A stretch of DNA of 64,000 bases, taken from assembly GCA_019119645.1 (NCBI GenBank), contig DWWR01000108.1:20805-84804 (forward strand), written 5' to 3'. Position 1 is the first letter of the stretch. Every line of letters begins with the position of its first letter. The position numbers were made by a program, and so were the translations under genes. Of this stretch, positions 35,063 to 44,136 are shown in pieces. Below the pieces are notes generated by a model, which searched no databases, was not told the origin of the DNA, and was given only the letters and a program-made list of their open reading frames with translations. The DNA is from Anaerobutyricum faecale. Lineage in GTDB: Bacteria; Bacillota; Clostridia; Lachnospirales; Lachnospiraceae.

Positions 35063-36190
35063 TTACCTCCTGTTTTTCTCCAGCAGGCGGGATTCCAGGT
35101 CATCGTAATCGTAGGTGCGCTGCTCGAAATTGTGAAAAGCGTTGGAAGAATTCCTGTTGTAGTTCTGCTGCGCCTGGCGGTTCTGGCGGCCGGAAGACTT
35201 CTCCGGAGCGCCGTCCGTCTGCGCAGCCGCATGGAACTTCTGATCCAGGGAGCGGATGTCGGACACATTGCGGACGCCCGCCTTCTTCCAGTCATCTAAT
35301 ATACGGTTGGCATATGGAAAACTCGCCTGATGGGTGGCAAGAAGAGTCCGGTTGCAGGCCTCAATGATAATATCAGTCTCAAATCCCAGCGCGTTCCACT
35401 TCTTTATATAATCAAGCTCCGCCGGTCCGGGGTTCCGGTTGATACCGAAAGCCTTCATGACCGGGAAAACGTTCTGGGTATACTGACTGGACTCTTCCTT
35501 AGCCTTTTTGATGGTGTCAATGCCCTGCTGAAACCAATTGATGGCTACGCTTTCCATATAGCGCACACTCTTTTTTCCGCGGCTGATACAGTACTCGATG
35601 AGATACTCCAGCAGATCCGAGGAAAAATGAAGGGAATCATTGATATAGCAGAAACTGTTGAGCTCAGACGCAGACAGCGGCCGCCCCAGATACGTCTCTG
35701 CCATATACAGAGTCTGCTCCAGATCCGTGCCCTTGATGGACTTCTCCATCTCCGACATATTACGGCTCTTCTTTTCCGGCACCTGCGGCAGTGTGGGATA
35801 GGAAACACCGCCGTCCGCCATCGAATCCGCCTGACCTGCCTGTCTGCCCTGACCTGCCTCTCCGGCCGTCTGCCCTGCCTGCTGCCCGGCCAGCATCCCT
35901 TGTCCTGCCGGCTGTTCATTCTGCGCTTTCGCCGCGGAAGAATCCTCCAGCTCCAGAAGCCCTTCTTTCTCCCAGTACTTTAACGCCCGGATAATATCCT
36001 TCTGTGTAAGTTCCAGCGTATCCGCCAGCTGATCGATCTGAACAGGCAGGTTCTGATTCATCAGCCGGAGAATCAGCAGATATATTTTTACATATTCACC
36101 GTCGGCTTTTATCATATAGTGGTCTATAAATTCGTTGGGAAGTATGGTAGTCGTGTGATGCAGTGTATTTTTCAGTATAATTTTATCCAT
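35063..36190 (-). CDS. dnaD: DnaD-domain replication initiation protein
   Basis: DnaD-family proteins act in primosome assembly and origin remodelling. The N-terminal winged helix (ILPNEFIDHYMI, then a DTLELTQKDIIRALKYWEKEG helix) and a C-terminal DnaD domain (about residues 165-320, LEYLIEYCISRGKKSV and YANRILDDWKKAGV) are visible. A Gln/Ala/Gly-rich linker of about 40 residues lies between them. The start ATG 36190 has GAGGG eight bases upstream. It is the first gene of the pair with the helicase loader and is transcribed away from the DnaA-box array. Confidence 0.88.
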   Translation of the reverse strand: MDKIILKNTLHHTTTILPNEFIDHYMIKADGEYVKIYLLILRLMNQNLPVQIDQLADTLELTQKDIIRALKYWEKEGLLELEDSSAAKAQNEQPAGQGMLAGQQAGQTAGEAGQGRQAGQADSMADGGVSYPTLPQVPEKKSRNMSEMEKSIKGTDLEQTLYMAETYLGRPLSASELNSFCYINDSLHFSSDLLEYLIEYCISRGKKSVRYMESVAINWFQQGIDTIKKAKEESSQYTQNVFPVMKAFGINRNPGPAELDYIKKWNALGFETDIIIEACNRTLLATHQASFPYANRILDDWKKAGVRNVSDIRSLDQKFHAAAQTDGAPEKSSGRQNRQAQQNYNRNSSNAFHNFEQRTYDYDDLESRLLEKNRR

Positions 36191-36345
36191 GGTCTTCACC
36201 CTCTTTTATATGGTTGCACATTCATTTACTTCCTATGCGTCGTGGTTTACAGACTTGTTATGGATTATAATCATAGCATATTCGGGCGAAAAAATACAGG
36301 AGTTTTGTGTGAGCGGCTGTCTGGTCAGACACAGGAATAGGGGAA

Positions 36346-36836
36346 TTGTAAAGATGGAAACAGTTTTCTGATTGAACAGACAATGACGTAAGAACACATA
36401 CGGGTTCGTCCGTCTCGGCCTTCAGTCGGACTGACCAGGGGGAGTAGTAGTATCAGATTCTTCCGTCAGTCCTCCCTCACAGCTCGCGGCCGAAGTCCGT
36501 ATGTGTCTAAAACGTCATTTGTCTATTAGAAAGCCACCCTGTTCCATCTTTGCAAAACCCTGTGCGCTTTGCCAGGCCAGAAGATAAAAACTGCCGCAAA
36601 ACCCTATGGCTTTTTCAGAGTAGCCGGGATTCCTGCAAATCTCTATGCACATAGACTACATTTGGAGAAGATAAGCCATTGCTATAGTTTGACGACGACT
36701 GTGAGCGCGGGCGTCTGATTGTTTTATTGAAAGATTACAACATACCAGCCTGCCGAAGTGGAGGAGGAAAACTTATATCAATGGTTTATCTTCTGTAAAG
36801 CAACAGTCTGTGTTCTGCGAAGAGATTTACAAATTC
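36346..36836 (+). repeat. Structured intergenic repeat, copy A
   Basis: The copy has two hairpin modules. Module 1 (about 36346-36555) is closed by TTGTAAAGATGG / CCATCTTTGCAA, then ATGACGT / ACGTCAT and ACACATACGG / CCGTATGTGT. Module 2 (about 36630-36836) has an outer GCAAATCTCT / AGAGATTTAC stem and an inner 16-bp stem (36666-36681 with 36779-36794). That inner stem encloses GACGACGACTGTGAGCGC and CTGCCGAAGTGGAGGAG. No protein-coding frame is shared by all copies. Function is unknown. Confidence 0.85.
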
Positions 36837-36864
36837 CCCATTTTGGTGGAAAAAACACGTGTTT

Positions 36865-37238
36865 TGTGGATAAAATTGTGGATAACCCGGGGATATCCTG
36901 TGAGTAAGTGAAGAAGTAGGAAATTGTGGATAATGTGGATAACTTTGTGGATAAATTGGGGGTTGACCAGCATTTAGGGGTGTTTACCGGGAAAAAACGG
37001 GTAAAAATTGCAAGATATAGGGGTAAAACTTAAGGAAATGAATGTGGACAAAATGTATACAATGTGGGGATATGTTGAAAAACCACGAAAATTGTAAAAT
37101 CCTTCCTGTGGATAATGTGGATAACTTTTTGAAAGACCAAAAACAGTGGATAATTTTATATACAGAAAGAGACTGTACACAATAAAACCGTGGATAAAGT
37201 GTCAGATATTTTGGAATTATGAGAAATATTGTGGATAA
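36865..37238 (+). other. Dense DnaA-box array (origin-like)
   Basis: Eight perfect TGTGGATAA sites (36865, 36877, 36925, 36934, 36946, 37107, 37116, 37230) and three single-mismatch sites (37033, 37145, 37189) occur within 375 bp. All are in the same orientation in AT-rich sequence. This is the consensus DnaA-binding site (TTATCCACA on the other strand). The array lies upstream of the dnaD and helicase-loader genes and between repeat copies A and B. It resembles oriC or a DnaA-titration site. No dnaA or dnaN is present, and gene orientation does not switch here. Confidence 0.8.
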
Positions 37239-37259
37239 AACGGGAGGTCAGAAATTGAG

Positions 37260-37817
37260 ATTTGTAAAGGTGGTAACAGCTATCTGCTCAGACAGACAAT
37301 GACGTAAGGGCACATACGGATTCGTCCGTCTCGGCCCTCAGTCGGACTGACCAGGGATATCCTTGTGAAATATCTTTCCCAGTCCTCCTTCACAGCTCGC
37401 GGTCGAAAGCCGTATGTGTCCAAAACGTCATTTACCTGTTGAAAGGCCTCTGTTCCACCTTTGCAAAAATCCTGTGCTACGTTGACAAAACAGCAGGTTA
37501 TGGCTGCAGACGAATCAGCGGATATCAAAATTTACGGTCGTGTCTGTCTGGCATGCACCTGCAGAGCAAGCCATACAGGTAGATTTCCTGTCGGTTTGAA
37601 TCAGATGCCTTTGTTTATAATCCGGGTGATGCAGGAGACAGGGATTTGCGGCATATGTGATAATGATAGAAAAACGAATCAGGGAAGATCGACGACGACT
37701 GTGAGTGCAGGCGTCGTTCGTTGTTATAAAAAGGTGTCCAGTTATCAGCCTGCCGAAGTGGAGGAGAAGACTTCCCTGATTCGCTTTTCTATAATAAATA
37801 CAAAGCCGCAAATCTCG
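37260..37817 (+). repeat. Structured intergenic repeat, copy B
   Basis: This has the same architecture as copy A. The module-1 stem is TTTGTAAAGGTGG / CCACCTTTGCAAA, with compensatory changes against copy A. In module 2 the inner stem has a wholly different 22-nt sequence (37666-37687 with 37771-37792, one mismatch). It still encloses the conserved GACGACGACTGTGAG and CTGCCGAAGTGGAGGAG. Its outer stem is GATTTGCGGC / GCCGCAAATC. Confidence 0.85.
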
Positions 37818-37877
37818 TCTGTTTATCCATACCCGGATAATTTTAAAGCCTGTAGATTCAAAGCGACAAATCCAAAT

Positions 37878-38408
37878 CTAAAACCCCAGCTCCCCAAATT
37901 CCCCTTCCGGCATGGACAGGTTCATATCAAACCGGGTGTCTTCGCCGGCGACGACCTTGATGCGGTTTTCGCCTGGTTCCAGGGAGAAGGATACCGTATC
38001 GGATGCTGAACATGCGGAAGTGCCGGCGGAGGAATCCTGTGCAGAAGCGGAGAGGTCTTCTGCATCTTTTTCGGAATCCAGTTCCACCAGGGTGGTCACC
38101 TTTTTATCCGGTGAGATCAGTGTTAGTTTCAGTTTTCCGCTGTATAAAGTGATGTCGTAGGAGAGTTCTGTGGATGTTTCATTTTCTGCGTCATAAGTCC
38201 AGATGGTGTCCATCCCTTCCATATTCCCCACCTGTGCGGAAAAGGTACCGTCGTCGCTGGTCTGTGTAATATTGTTCAGATTATAGGAATTCATGTCGCT
38301 GGCGATGCTCCTTTCGTTATTGTAAGCATTGGCGCCGAGACCGCTGCAGCCGGCCAGGGAGAGGGCGGATGCGAACAGAGCTGTCAGTAAGAAATGTTTT
38401 TGCTTCAT
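37878..38408 (-). CDS. Small lipoprotein of unknown function
   Basis: The 176-aa precursor has a basic N-terminus, a hydrophobic segment and the lipobox SLAGC, so it should be lipidated and surface-exposed. The mature part is acidic and beta-strand rich (LSYDITLYSGKLKLTLISPDKK), with a Ser/Ala linker and a C-terminal FSLEPGENRIKVVAGE section. The start at 38408 has AGGAGG; the frame extends further upstream but without a site. No family is recognised. Confidence 0.75.
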   Translation of the reverse strand: MKQKHFLLTALFASALSLAGCSGLGANAYNNERSIASDMNSYNLNNITQTSDDGTFSAQVGNMEGMDTIWTYDAENETSTELSYDITLYSGKLKLTLISPDKKVTTLVELDSEKDAEDLSASAQDSSAGTSACSASDTVSFSLEPGENRIKVVAGEDTRFDMNLSMPEGEFGELGF

Positions 38409-38546
38409 AAAAAATACCTCCTGTTTTTGACAGTATATCATATATTGATTGTCAAAACAGGAGGAAATACATGTTTCAGAATGTATTGTTGTCATGATAA
38501 ATTTATATATTTCGTTGGCACTTTGTCATTGCGGTCGGCCGCGGTC

Positions 38547-39179
38547 CTAGAATGCCACCAGCATGGTGGCGATGAAGTTCCCCGCGCCGTGGAGCAGAAT
38601 CCCCGGGATGATGGAACCGTTGAAGATTTTTTCGTTGAGCCAGCCTAAAAGCAGGGCGCCCATGCCAGTGAATACGAAAGTCAGGGTGTGATACCACAGT
38701 CCCACGTCCAGTCCGGCGATCATGTATAAAATATTGTGCATCAGCCCGAAGAGGACTGCCTGCAGCAGGATGCCTCCGACAGTTCCCAGCTTTCCGCAGA
38801 GACGTTTGCACAGAAATCCCCGGTACAAGATTTCTTCCGCCACGCCGTTGGCGATGAAGTTCTCAATGAGAGCAGGGATGATGGCGGCGGCGCCGATGCC
38901 CGCGAAGGCGTTGGCGGATACTGCCGAGCTGTTCTCAATGTAAGCGAGGGTGTCCGGGTCCACCAGCCGGGTGAAATCAAAATTATAAAAGAAGTAGTAT
39001 ACCACGGCAAAGACGATCAGAACCCACCATTTGCTCCGTAAGTGCGGACGGATGAAGCCTGTCCACCGGAAAAAACCGGTTTCCTTCCGGTGGCGGAAAA
39101 ACCACCAGAGGAAGGGGATCAGGGAGAATATGATGAGATTGGCAATAGATGTCGATATACTGGATAGAATCAGTTCCAT
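38547..39179 (-). CDS. CPBP-family intramembrane metalloprotease
   Basis: This is a membrane protein of 210 aa with about six hydrophobic segments and the CPBP motifs: EEILYRGFL (motif 1), FGLMHN (motif 2) and a later HGAGNF. These supply the Glu/His metal ligands of CAAX-protease-like enzymes. Members process prenylated or signal peptides or act in bacteriocin immunity; no peptide gene is seen next to it. It lies 13 bases after murC in the same direction. Confidence 0.85.
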   Translation of the reverse strand: MELILSSISTSIANLIIFSLIPFLWWFFRHRKETGFFRWTGFIRPHLRSKWWVLIVFAVVYYFFYNFDFTRLVDPDTLAYIENSSAVSANAFAGIGAAAIIPALIENFIANGVAEEILYRGFLCKRLCGKLGTVGGILLQAVLFGLMHNILYMIAGLDVGLWYHTLTFVFTGMGALLLGWLNEKIFNGSIIPGILLHGAGNFIATMLVAF

Positions 39180-39192
39180 GGTGAGAGTGCTC

Positions 39193-40584
39193 CTATTTAT
39201 CTGCTGTTTTCTTCAGCAGTTCTTCCCCGATTTTTACTACGTCTCCGGCGCCCATGGTGATCAAAAGGTCATGGCCTTTCACATGGGAGAGCAGGTAGTC
39301 CTCGATTTCTCCGAAGGTCGGAAAATAATGTACATCGCAGCTGGTGTCTTTCATGAGATTGACGATGTCCATGGAAGATACCATTCCGGTGTCCGGTTCT
39401 CTGGCCGCGAAAATATCTGCCAGGATTACATGGTCCGCCTGGGAGAGAACCTCAGCGAATTTTGGAAGGAAAGCCTTGGTTCTGCTGTAAGTGTGCGGCT
39501 GGAAGACCACCCACAGTTCATCATGCGGATATTCCCGGGCTGCGTTCAGGGTCGCCTGGATTTCTGTTGGATGATGTGCGTAATCGTCGATGACGATAAC
39601 GTCTCCGATGTTTCCTTTTATCTCAAAGCGGCGGTGTGTGCCGGAAAATGCCAGCAGTCCGCTGGTGATCTGTTCCATGGACAGTCCGATGGCCCGGGAA
39701 CAGGCGATGGCTGCCAGGGAATTCATAACATTGTGGGCTCCTTTTACTTTGAGGCTGATATGTCCCAGTTCTTCTCCGCGGACAACGAGGGTGTAGGAAC
39801 CATTTCCTTCCCGGTCATAGGAAATGTCCTTCGCGGTGTAGTCGTTTTCTGCGCCCATACCGAAGGTAATGACCTTCTGGGAAAGGCCTTTCACGATATC
39901 ACCGGTGTGTTCCATGTCGCCGTTGATGATGATCTGTCCGTCCGGCGCTGTCTGGGAAGCGAAAATGTGGAAGGAATGTTTGATGTCATCGATATCTTTG
40001 AAGAAATCCATGTGATCTTCTTCCACATTTAAAATGATGGAGTACAGAGGGTGGAATTCCAGGAAACTGTTGGTATACTCACAGGCCTCTGTAAGAAATA
40101 CGTCGGACTGGCCCACCCGGATGTTGCCGCCAATCTGGTCGAGCATTCCGCCGACGCTGACGGTAGGGTCCATACTTCCCTGAAGCAGAATGTCTGCCAG
40201 CATGGAAGTGGTAGTTGTCTTACCGTGGGTGCCGGCCACGGCGATGGAGCGGGCATAGTTATCCATGATCTGTCCCAGAAGAGCGGCACGGGTCATCATC
40301 GGGATCCCCTTTGCTTTTGCTGCGGCAAATTCTTCGTTGTTTTCATGAATGGCGGCGGTGTATACTACCAGGTCAATGTCGTCGGTGATGTTTTCCGCCC
40401 GCTGACCGATGGCGATGCGCGCGCCGATATGTTTTAAGTGATCTGTGATCTCAGAAGATTTCATATCGGAACCGGAAACCGGGAAATGCCGGTCGATGAG
40501 GATCTCTGCGAGACCGCTCATGCTGATGCCTCCGATGCCGATAAAGTGGATGTGGATAGGTGTCTGAAAGTCTATTTTGTACAT
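39193..40584 (-). CDS. murC: UDP-N-acetylmuramate--L-alanine ligase
   Basis: It adds L-alanine to UDP-MurNAc, the first amino-acid step of peptidoglycan precursor synthesis. The N-terminal HFIGIGGISMSGLA is the UDP-binding loop, the ATP site is AGTHGKTTTTSML, and DDYAHHPTEIQATL marks the C-terminal domain. The length of 463 aa is standard. Confidence 0.97.
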   Translation of the reverse strand: MYKIDFQTPIHIHFIGIGGISMSGLAEILIDRHFPVSGSDMKSSEITDHLKHIGARIAIGQRAENITDDIDLVVYTAAIHENNEEFAAAKAKGIPMMTRAALLGQIMDNYARSIAVAGTHGKTTTTSMLADILLQGSMDPTVSVGGMLDQIGGNIRVGQSDVFLTEACEYTNSFLEFHPLYSIILNVEEDHMDFFKDIDDIKHSFHIFASQTAPDGQIIINGDMEHTGDIVKGLSQKVITFGMGAENDYTAKDISYDREGNGSYTLVVRGEELGHISLKVKGAHNVMNSLAAIACSRAIGLSMEQITSGLLAFSGTHRRFEIKGNIGDVIVIDDYAHHPTEIQATLNAAREYPHDELWVVFQPHTYSRTKAFLPKFAEVLSQADHVILADIFAAREPDTGMVSSMDIVNLMKDTSCDVHYFPTFGEIEDYLLSHVKGHDLLITMGAGDVVKIGEELLKKTADK

Positions 40585-41109
40585 TTTTTTTACCTCTGTT
40601 TCTCTTGCTTGAAATTTATAGAATCATTTACATGGATTCCGCCCGGGCGCAGGCTCTGCCGGACGGTCCGGAAAAGCCGCGGATACAGCGGATATCTCTT
40701 CATTTTTCTACGTTAGTATACCGCAGCAAAAAGGCAGATTCAAGTCCTTCTTCGGACCTGGATTTTCCCTGGGAGGAGGAAAATGCCGCCGGGGAGGCGC
40801 CCGGGGCCGGTGAGGATCTTTATCCGGAAGAAAGTTCGGCCCGGAAGCGGTGTCATGACGGGATGGAAGGGCGCGGCAAATGCGTTTGCCAGCCACATTT
40901 CGACAAAAGAGGAAAAGTGTAGATGAAAAAAACCAGCAATTTGCATACAAAAATGACATTTTGTCTATAAAAAATAAAATCCAAAGAGAATTATGGTACA
41001 AAATAGATAAAAAAAATTAGGAAACGATGAATTTTTTGTGCTAAAATACTTTTAATTTAGAAGGTTGAGTGCTATAATAAGCATATATGTGACAAAGGGG
41101 TGATTCTTT
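40585..41109 (+). promoter_or_regulatory. Intergenic region with glgC promoter
   Basis: This 525-base divergent gap holds no gene I trust. A perfect TATAAT lies at 41073-41078, about 30 bases upstream of the glgC start, with no strong -35. The segment 40920-41070 is AT-rich. GGGGTGATTC precedes the glgC ATG. Confidence 0.5.
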
Positions 41110-42372
41110 ATGATAAAAAAAGAAATGATAGCTATGTTACTGGCTGGCGGACAAGGCAGCCGTCTCGGTGTTTTAACATCTAAATTGGCAAAACCGGCGG
41201 TTGCTTTCGGCGGCAAATACAAGATTATCGATTTCCCGCTGAGCAACTGTATCAATTCCGGTATTGATACAGTCGGAGTCCTGACCCAGTATCAGCCACT
41301 CAGATTGAATCAGCACATAGGAATCGGTATTCCGTGGGACCTGGACCGCAACATCGGCGGCGTGACCATTCTTCCTCCATATGAGAGAAGCGAGAATACA
41401 GACTGGTACACAGGAACAGCCAATGCGATTTATCAGAACATGGAGTTCATGGAGTATTATCATCCGGACTACGTGATTATCCTTGGCGGTGACCATATTT
41501 ATAAGATGGATTATGAACTTATGCTGGAATTTCATAAAAAGAATGATGCCAAGATTACTCTGGCAACTTATGAAGTTCCGTGGGAAGATGCCAGCCGTTT
41601 CGGTCTGGTCATCACTGATGAGAATAATCAGGTCGTTGAGTTTGAAGAGAAACCGGAGAAACCGAGAAGCAATAAGGCGTCCATGGGTATTTACATTTTT
41701 AACTGGGATGTTTTGAAAGATGCACTGGAGCGCCTGAAGAATCAGTCCGGCTGCGATTTTGGTATGCATGTCATCCCGTATTGTCATGAGAGAGGCGATA
41801 AGATCATGGCTTATAATTACCAGGGATACTGGAAGGATGTGGGAACTCTTTCCGCATACTGGGAAGCCAACATGGAGCTGATCGATATCATACCGGAGTT
41901 TAATCTGTATGAAGAATTCTGGAGGATCTACACGAAGAACACCGTACTCCCTCCGCAGTATTTCTCAGAAAATGCAAAGGTAAGCGGATGTATTGTCGGT
42001 GAAGGAACAGAGGTTTATGGAGAGATTTATAACTCTGTCATCGGTTCCGGCGTTACGGTGGAAGAGGGAGCGTTTATCACCAATTCCATCATCATGAACG
42101 GCACTGTGATAAAGGCCGGCGCGAGAATCGAGAAGGCCATCATTGCCGAGAATTCAGTGATCGGCGAGAACACGGAACTGGGAGCATTCGAGGAAGTGCC
42201 GAATAAGTTCAAGCCGAACATTTATAACGGCGGACTGGTAACCATCGGGGAAGGTTCCGTCATCCCGGCAAATGTAAGGATTGGCAAGAATGTTGCCATC
42301 GTGGGAACAACCACCGCGGAAGATTATCCGGACGGTATTCTGGCAAGCGGTGAATCCATTATCAGACAGTAG
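41110..42372 (+). CDS. glgC: Glucose-1-phosphate adenylyltransferase, catalytic subunit
   Basis: It makes ADP-glucose for glycogen synthesis. The nucleotide-binding start MLLAGGQGSRLGVLTSKLAK and the substrate-site lysine region IIDFPLSNC are canonical. The C-terminal half is a left-handed beta helix with hexapeptide repeats. The 420-aa length is typical. It is followed after 16 bases by glgD, a pairing common in Clostridia and Bacilli. Confidence 0.97.
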   Translation: MIKKEMIAMLLAGGQGSRLGVLTSKLAKPAVAFGGKYKIIDFPLSNCINSGIDTVGVLTQYQPLRLNQHIGIGIPWDLDRNIGGVTILPPYERSENTDWYTGTANAIYQNMEFMEYYHPDYVIILGGDHIYKMDYELMLEFHKKNDAKITLATYEVPWEDASRFGLVITDENNQVVEFEEKPEKPRSNKASMGIYIFNWDVLKDALERLKNQSGCDFGMHVIPYCHERGDKIMAYNYQGYWKDVGTLSAYWEANMELIDIIPEFNLYEEFWRIYTKNTVLPPQYFSENAKVSGCIVGEGTEVYGEIYNSVIGSGVTVEEGAFITNSIIMNGTVIKAGARIEKAIIAENSVIGENTELGAFEEVPNKFKPNIYNGGLVTIGEGSVIPANVRIGKNVAIVGTTTAEDYPDGILASGESIIRQ

Positions 42373-42388
42373 GGGGCAGGTGACATAG

Positions 42389-43513
42389 ATGAAGGCGATA
42401 GGTATTATTTTAGCAGGCGGTAATAATAAGAGAATTGGTAAATTGTCCGACAAGCGGGCCATTGCGGCGCTGCCGATCGCAGGCAGCTACCGGGCCATCG
42501 ATTTTGCCCTGAGTAATATGACCAACTCCAAGGTAAATAAAGTGGCGGTATTTCCACAGTTCAATGCCCGTTCCCTCAACGAGCATTTAAGCTCAAGCAA
42601 GTGGTGGGATTTTGGAAGAAAGCAGGGCGGGCTTTACGTTTTCACACCGACTGTGACCAAAGACAATAACTTCTGGTATCAGGGCACGGCAGATGCGCTG
42701 TATCAGAACATCGACTATTTAAAGAAAAGTCATGAACCGTACGTGATCATTGCTGCCGGCGACGGCATTTATAAGCTGGATTACGGAAAGGTACTGGACA
42801 GACATATCGAAAAGAACGCGGATATCACGGTGGTGTACACTAAGATGTCCGATAAGGACGACGATCTGACCCGGTTTGGTATCCTCAAACTGGATGAGAA
42901 CGAGCGTATCGTAGATTTCGAGGAGAAGCCGCTGGTTGCTGAATCCAACAACGTATCCATCGGCGTGTACATTATCCGGAGACGGCATCTGATCGAGATT
43001 CTGGAGCGCTGTGCGAAAGAAGACCGGCATGACTTTGTAAAAGATGTCCTTGTCCGCTATAAAAATGTTCGTAAGATCTACGGCTACAAGCTGGACACTT
43101 ACTGGCGCAACATTGCCACCGTGGAGTCTTACTATAAGACAAATATGGATTTCCTGAAAAAGGACGTCCGGGATTACTTCTTTAAAGAATATCCGGATGT
43201 ATATTCCAAGGTGGACGACCTGCCACCGGCAAAATATAATGCAGGTTCAGATATCAGAAACAGCATCATTTCTTCCGGCTGTATCATCAACGGCAAGGTG
43301 GAGAATTCCGTGCTGTTCAAGGACGTTTATATTGGAAATAACTGCACCATCAAGAATTCTATTATTTTAAATGATGTTTACATCGGTGACGATTCTTACA
43401 TTGAGAATTGTATCGTGGAGAGCCGCGATACCCTTCGTCCTGGTACGAATTATATTGGAACCGATGGGGAGATTAAAATAGTAGTAGAAAAGAATGTGCG
43501 GTATATTTTATAA
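42389..43513 (+). CDS. glgD: Glucose-1-phosphate adenylyltransferase, GlgD subunit
   Basis: GlgD is the partner subunit that raises GlgC activity. The 374-aa protein keeps the fold (ILAGGNNKRIGKLSDKRA, AIDFALSNM, and a shortened beta-helix C-terminus). It carries the GlgD-type changes in the nucleotide loop instead of GGQGSRL. It is co-transcribed with glgC. Confidence 0.95.
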   Translation: MKAIGIILAGGNNKRIGKLSDKRAIAALPIAGSYRAIDFALSNMTNSKVNKVAVFPQFNARSLNEHLSSSKWWDFGRKQGGLYVFTPTVTKDNNFWYQGTADALYQNIDYLKKSHEPYVIIAAGDGIYKLDYGKVLDRHIEKNADITVVYTKMSDKDDDLTRFGILKLDENERIVDFEEKPLVAESNNVSIGVYIIRRRHLIEILERCAKEDRHDFVKDVLVRYKNVRKIYGYKLDTYWRNIATVESYYKTNMDFLKKDVRDYFFKEYPDVYSKVDDLPPAKYNAGSDIRNSIISSGCIINGKVENSVLFKDVYIGNNCTIKNSIILNDVYIGDDSYIENCIVESRDTLRPGTNYIGTDGEIKIVVEKNVRYIL

Positions 43514-43542
43514 TTTCAGAACATTCTTCAGGAGGATTACAC

Positions 43543-43845
43543 ATGCAGATTACAGACATACGCATTCGCAGAATATCAAAAGAGGGCAAAATGAAGGCGG
43601 TCGTATCCATCACATTTGACAACGCATTTGTGGTGCATGATATCAAGATCATTGAAGGAGAGAAGGGGCTGTTCATCGCTATGCCGAGCCGTAAGGCCGC
43701 TGATGGTGAATATCGCGACATTGCGCACCCGATCAACTCCGAGACCCGTGATATTGTCCAGACCATGGTTCTCAAAAAATATGAGGAACTCATGGAAGAA
43801 GTGGAGGAAGAGAGCGAAGAGCCGGCTGTGGAAGCGGTGATTTAA
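43543..43845 (+). CDS. spoVG: SpoVG regulatory RNA/DNA-binding protein
   Basis: This 100-aa protein is a near-consensus SpoVG: MQITDIRIRRI, FDNAFVVHDIKII, IAMPSRKAADGEYRDIAHPI. It affects sporulation and septation in Firmicutes and binds nucleic acid. AGGAGG lies upstream. An acidic Glu-rich tail ends the protein. A strong terminator follows. Confidence 0.97.
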   Translation: MQITDIRIRRISKEGKMKAVVSITFDNAFVVHDIKIIEGEKGLFIAMPSRKAADGEYRDIAHPINSETRDIVQTMVLKKYEELMEEVEEESEEPAVEAVI

Positions 43846-43873
43846 GTATATATCAGATAATCAAGGATGATGA

Positions 43874-43923
43874 CCTTCCGTAAGACATATTTGCAGGAAT
43901 TATGGAAGGTCATTTTTTTATTT
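43874..43923 (+). terminator. Terminator after spoVG
   Basis: ATGACCTTCCGTAA pairs with TTATGGAAGGTCAT, followed by seven T residues. Confidence 0.9.
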
Positions 43924-43950
43924 CTATGAAATAAAAAACGCTCCGCAAGA

Positions 43951-44136
43951 ATCGCGCTGCGGCGGATAGGATGGCATTACAACAACGCCAATACGGCCTG
44001 GGGTGCCCTCGTATACGGGAAAGCGCAGTGTTCCGGCTTTGCCAGAGGAATGAAAGCGCTGTGCGATGGAATACCAAAGGACTGCCTTCTGTCAGCAAAA
44101 CAGATCATCCAAAAGGTGGATTTGCCGCCAGTGTGA
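43951..44136 (+). pseudogene. Remnant of a transglutaminase-like domain protein
   Basis: An open stretch without a start codon encodes NTAWGALVYGKAQCSGFARG, then MKALCDGI, before stopping at 44134. This is the core of transglutaminase-like domains, with the catalytic-type cysteine in AQCSGFAR. The N-terminal signal region and the His/Asp part of the domain are absent, so it is a decayed fragment. The rest of 44137-44285 holds only the upstream region of the ABC transporter gene. Confidence 0.7.

Noticed and set aside
36384..36520. CCGTATG sequences in module 1 of the repeat resembling group II intron domain V
   Set aside because: The full domain V consensus, the bulge and an intron reverse transcriptase are all absent.
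36865..37238. Regular GTGGATAA motif considered as a CRISPR or simple tandem repeat
   Set aside because: The unit is only 9 bp with irregular spacing and no cas genes; it matches the DnaA box exactly.
37280..37528. 82-residue minus-strand frame in repeat copy B, similar to a plus-strand frame at 63742-63990 in copy C
   Set aside because: The similarity follows from the nucleotide repeat itself. Copy A has no equivalent frame, there is no ribosome-binding site, and both frames lie across paired stems.
40560..40922. 120-residue plus-strand frame upstream of glgC
   Set aside because: It starts inside the 5' end of murC, has no ribosome-binding site and no recognisable motif.
43910..44098. Minus-strand frame of 62 residues after spoVG
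   Set aside because: It is the antisense of the transglutaminase remnant and crosses the spoVG terminator.
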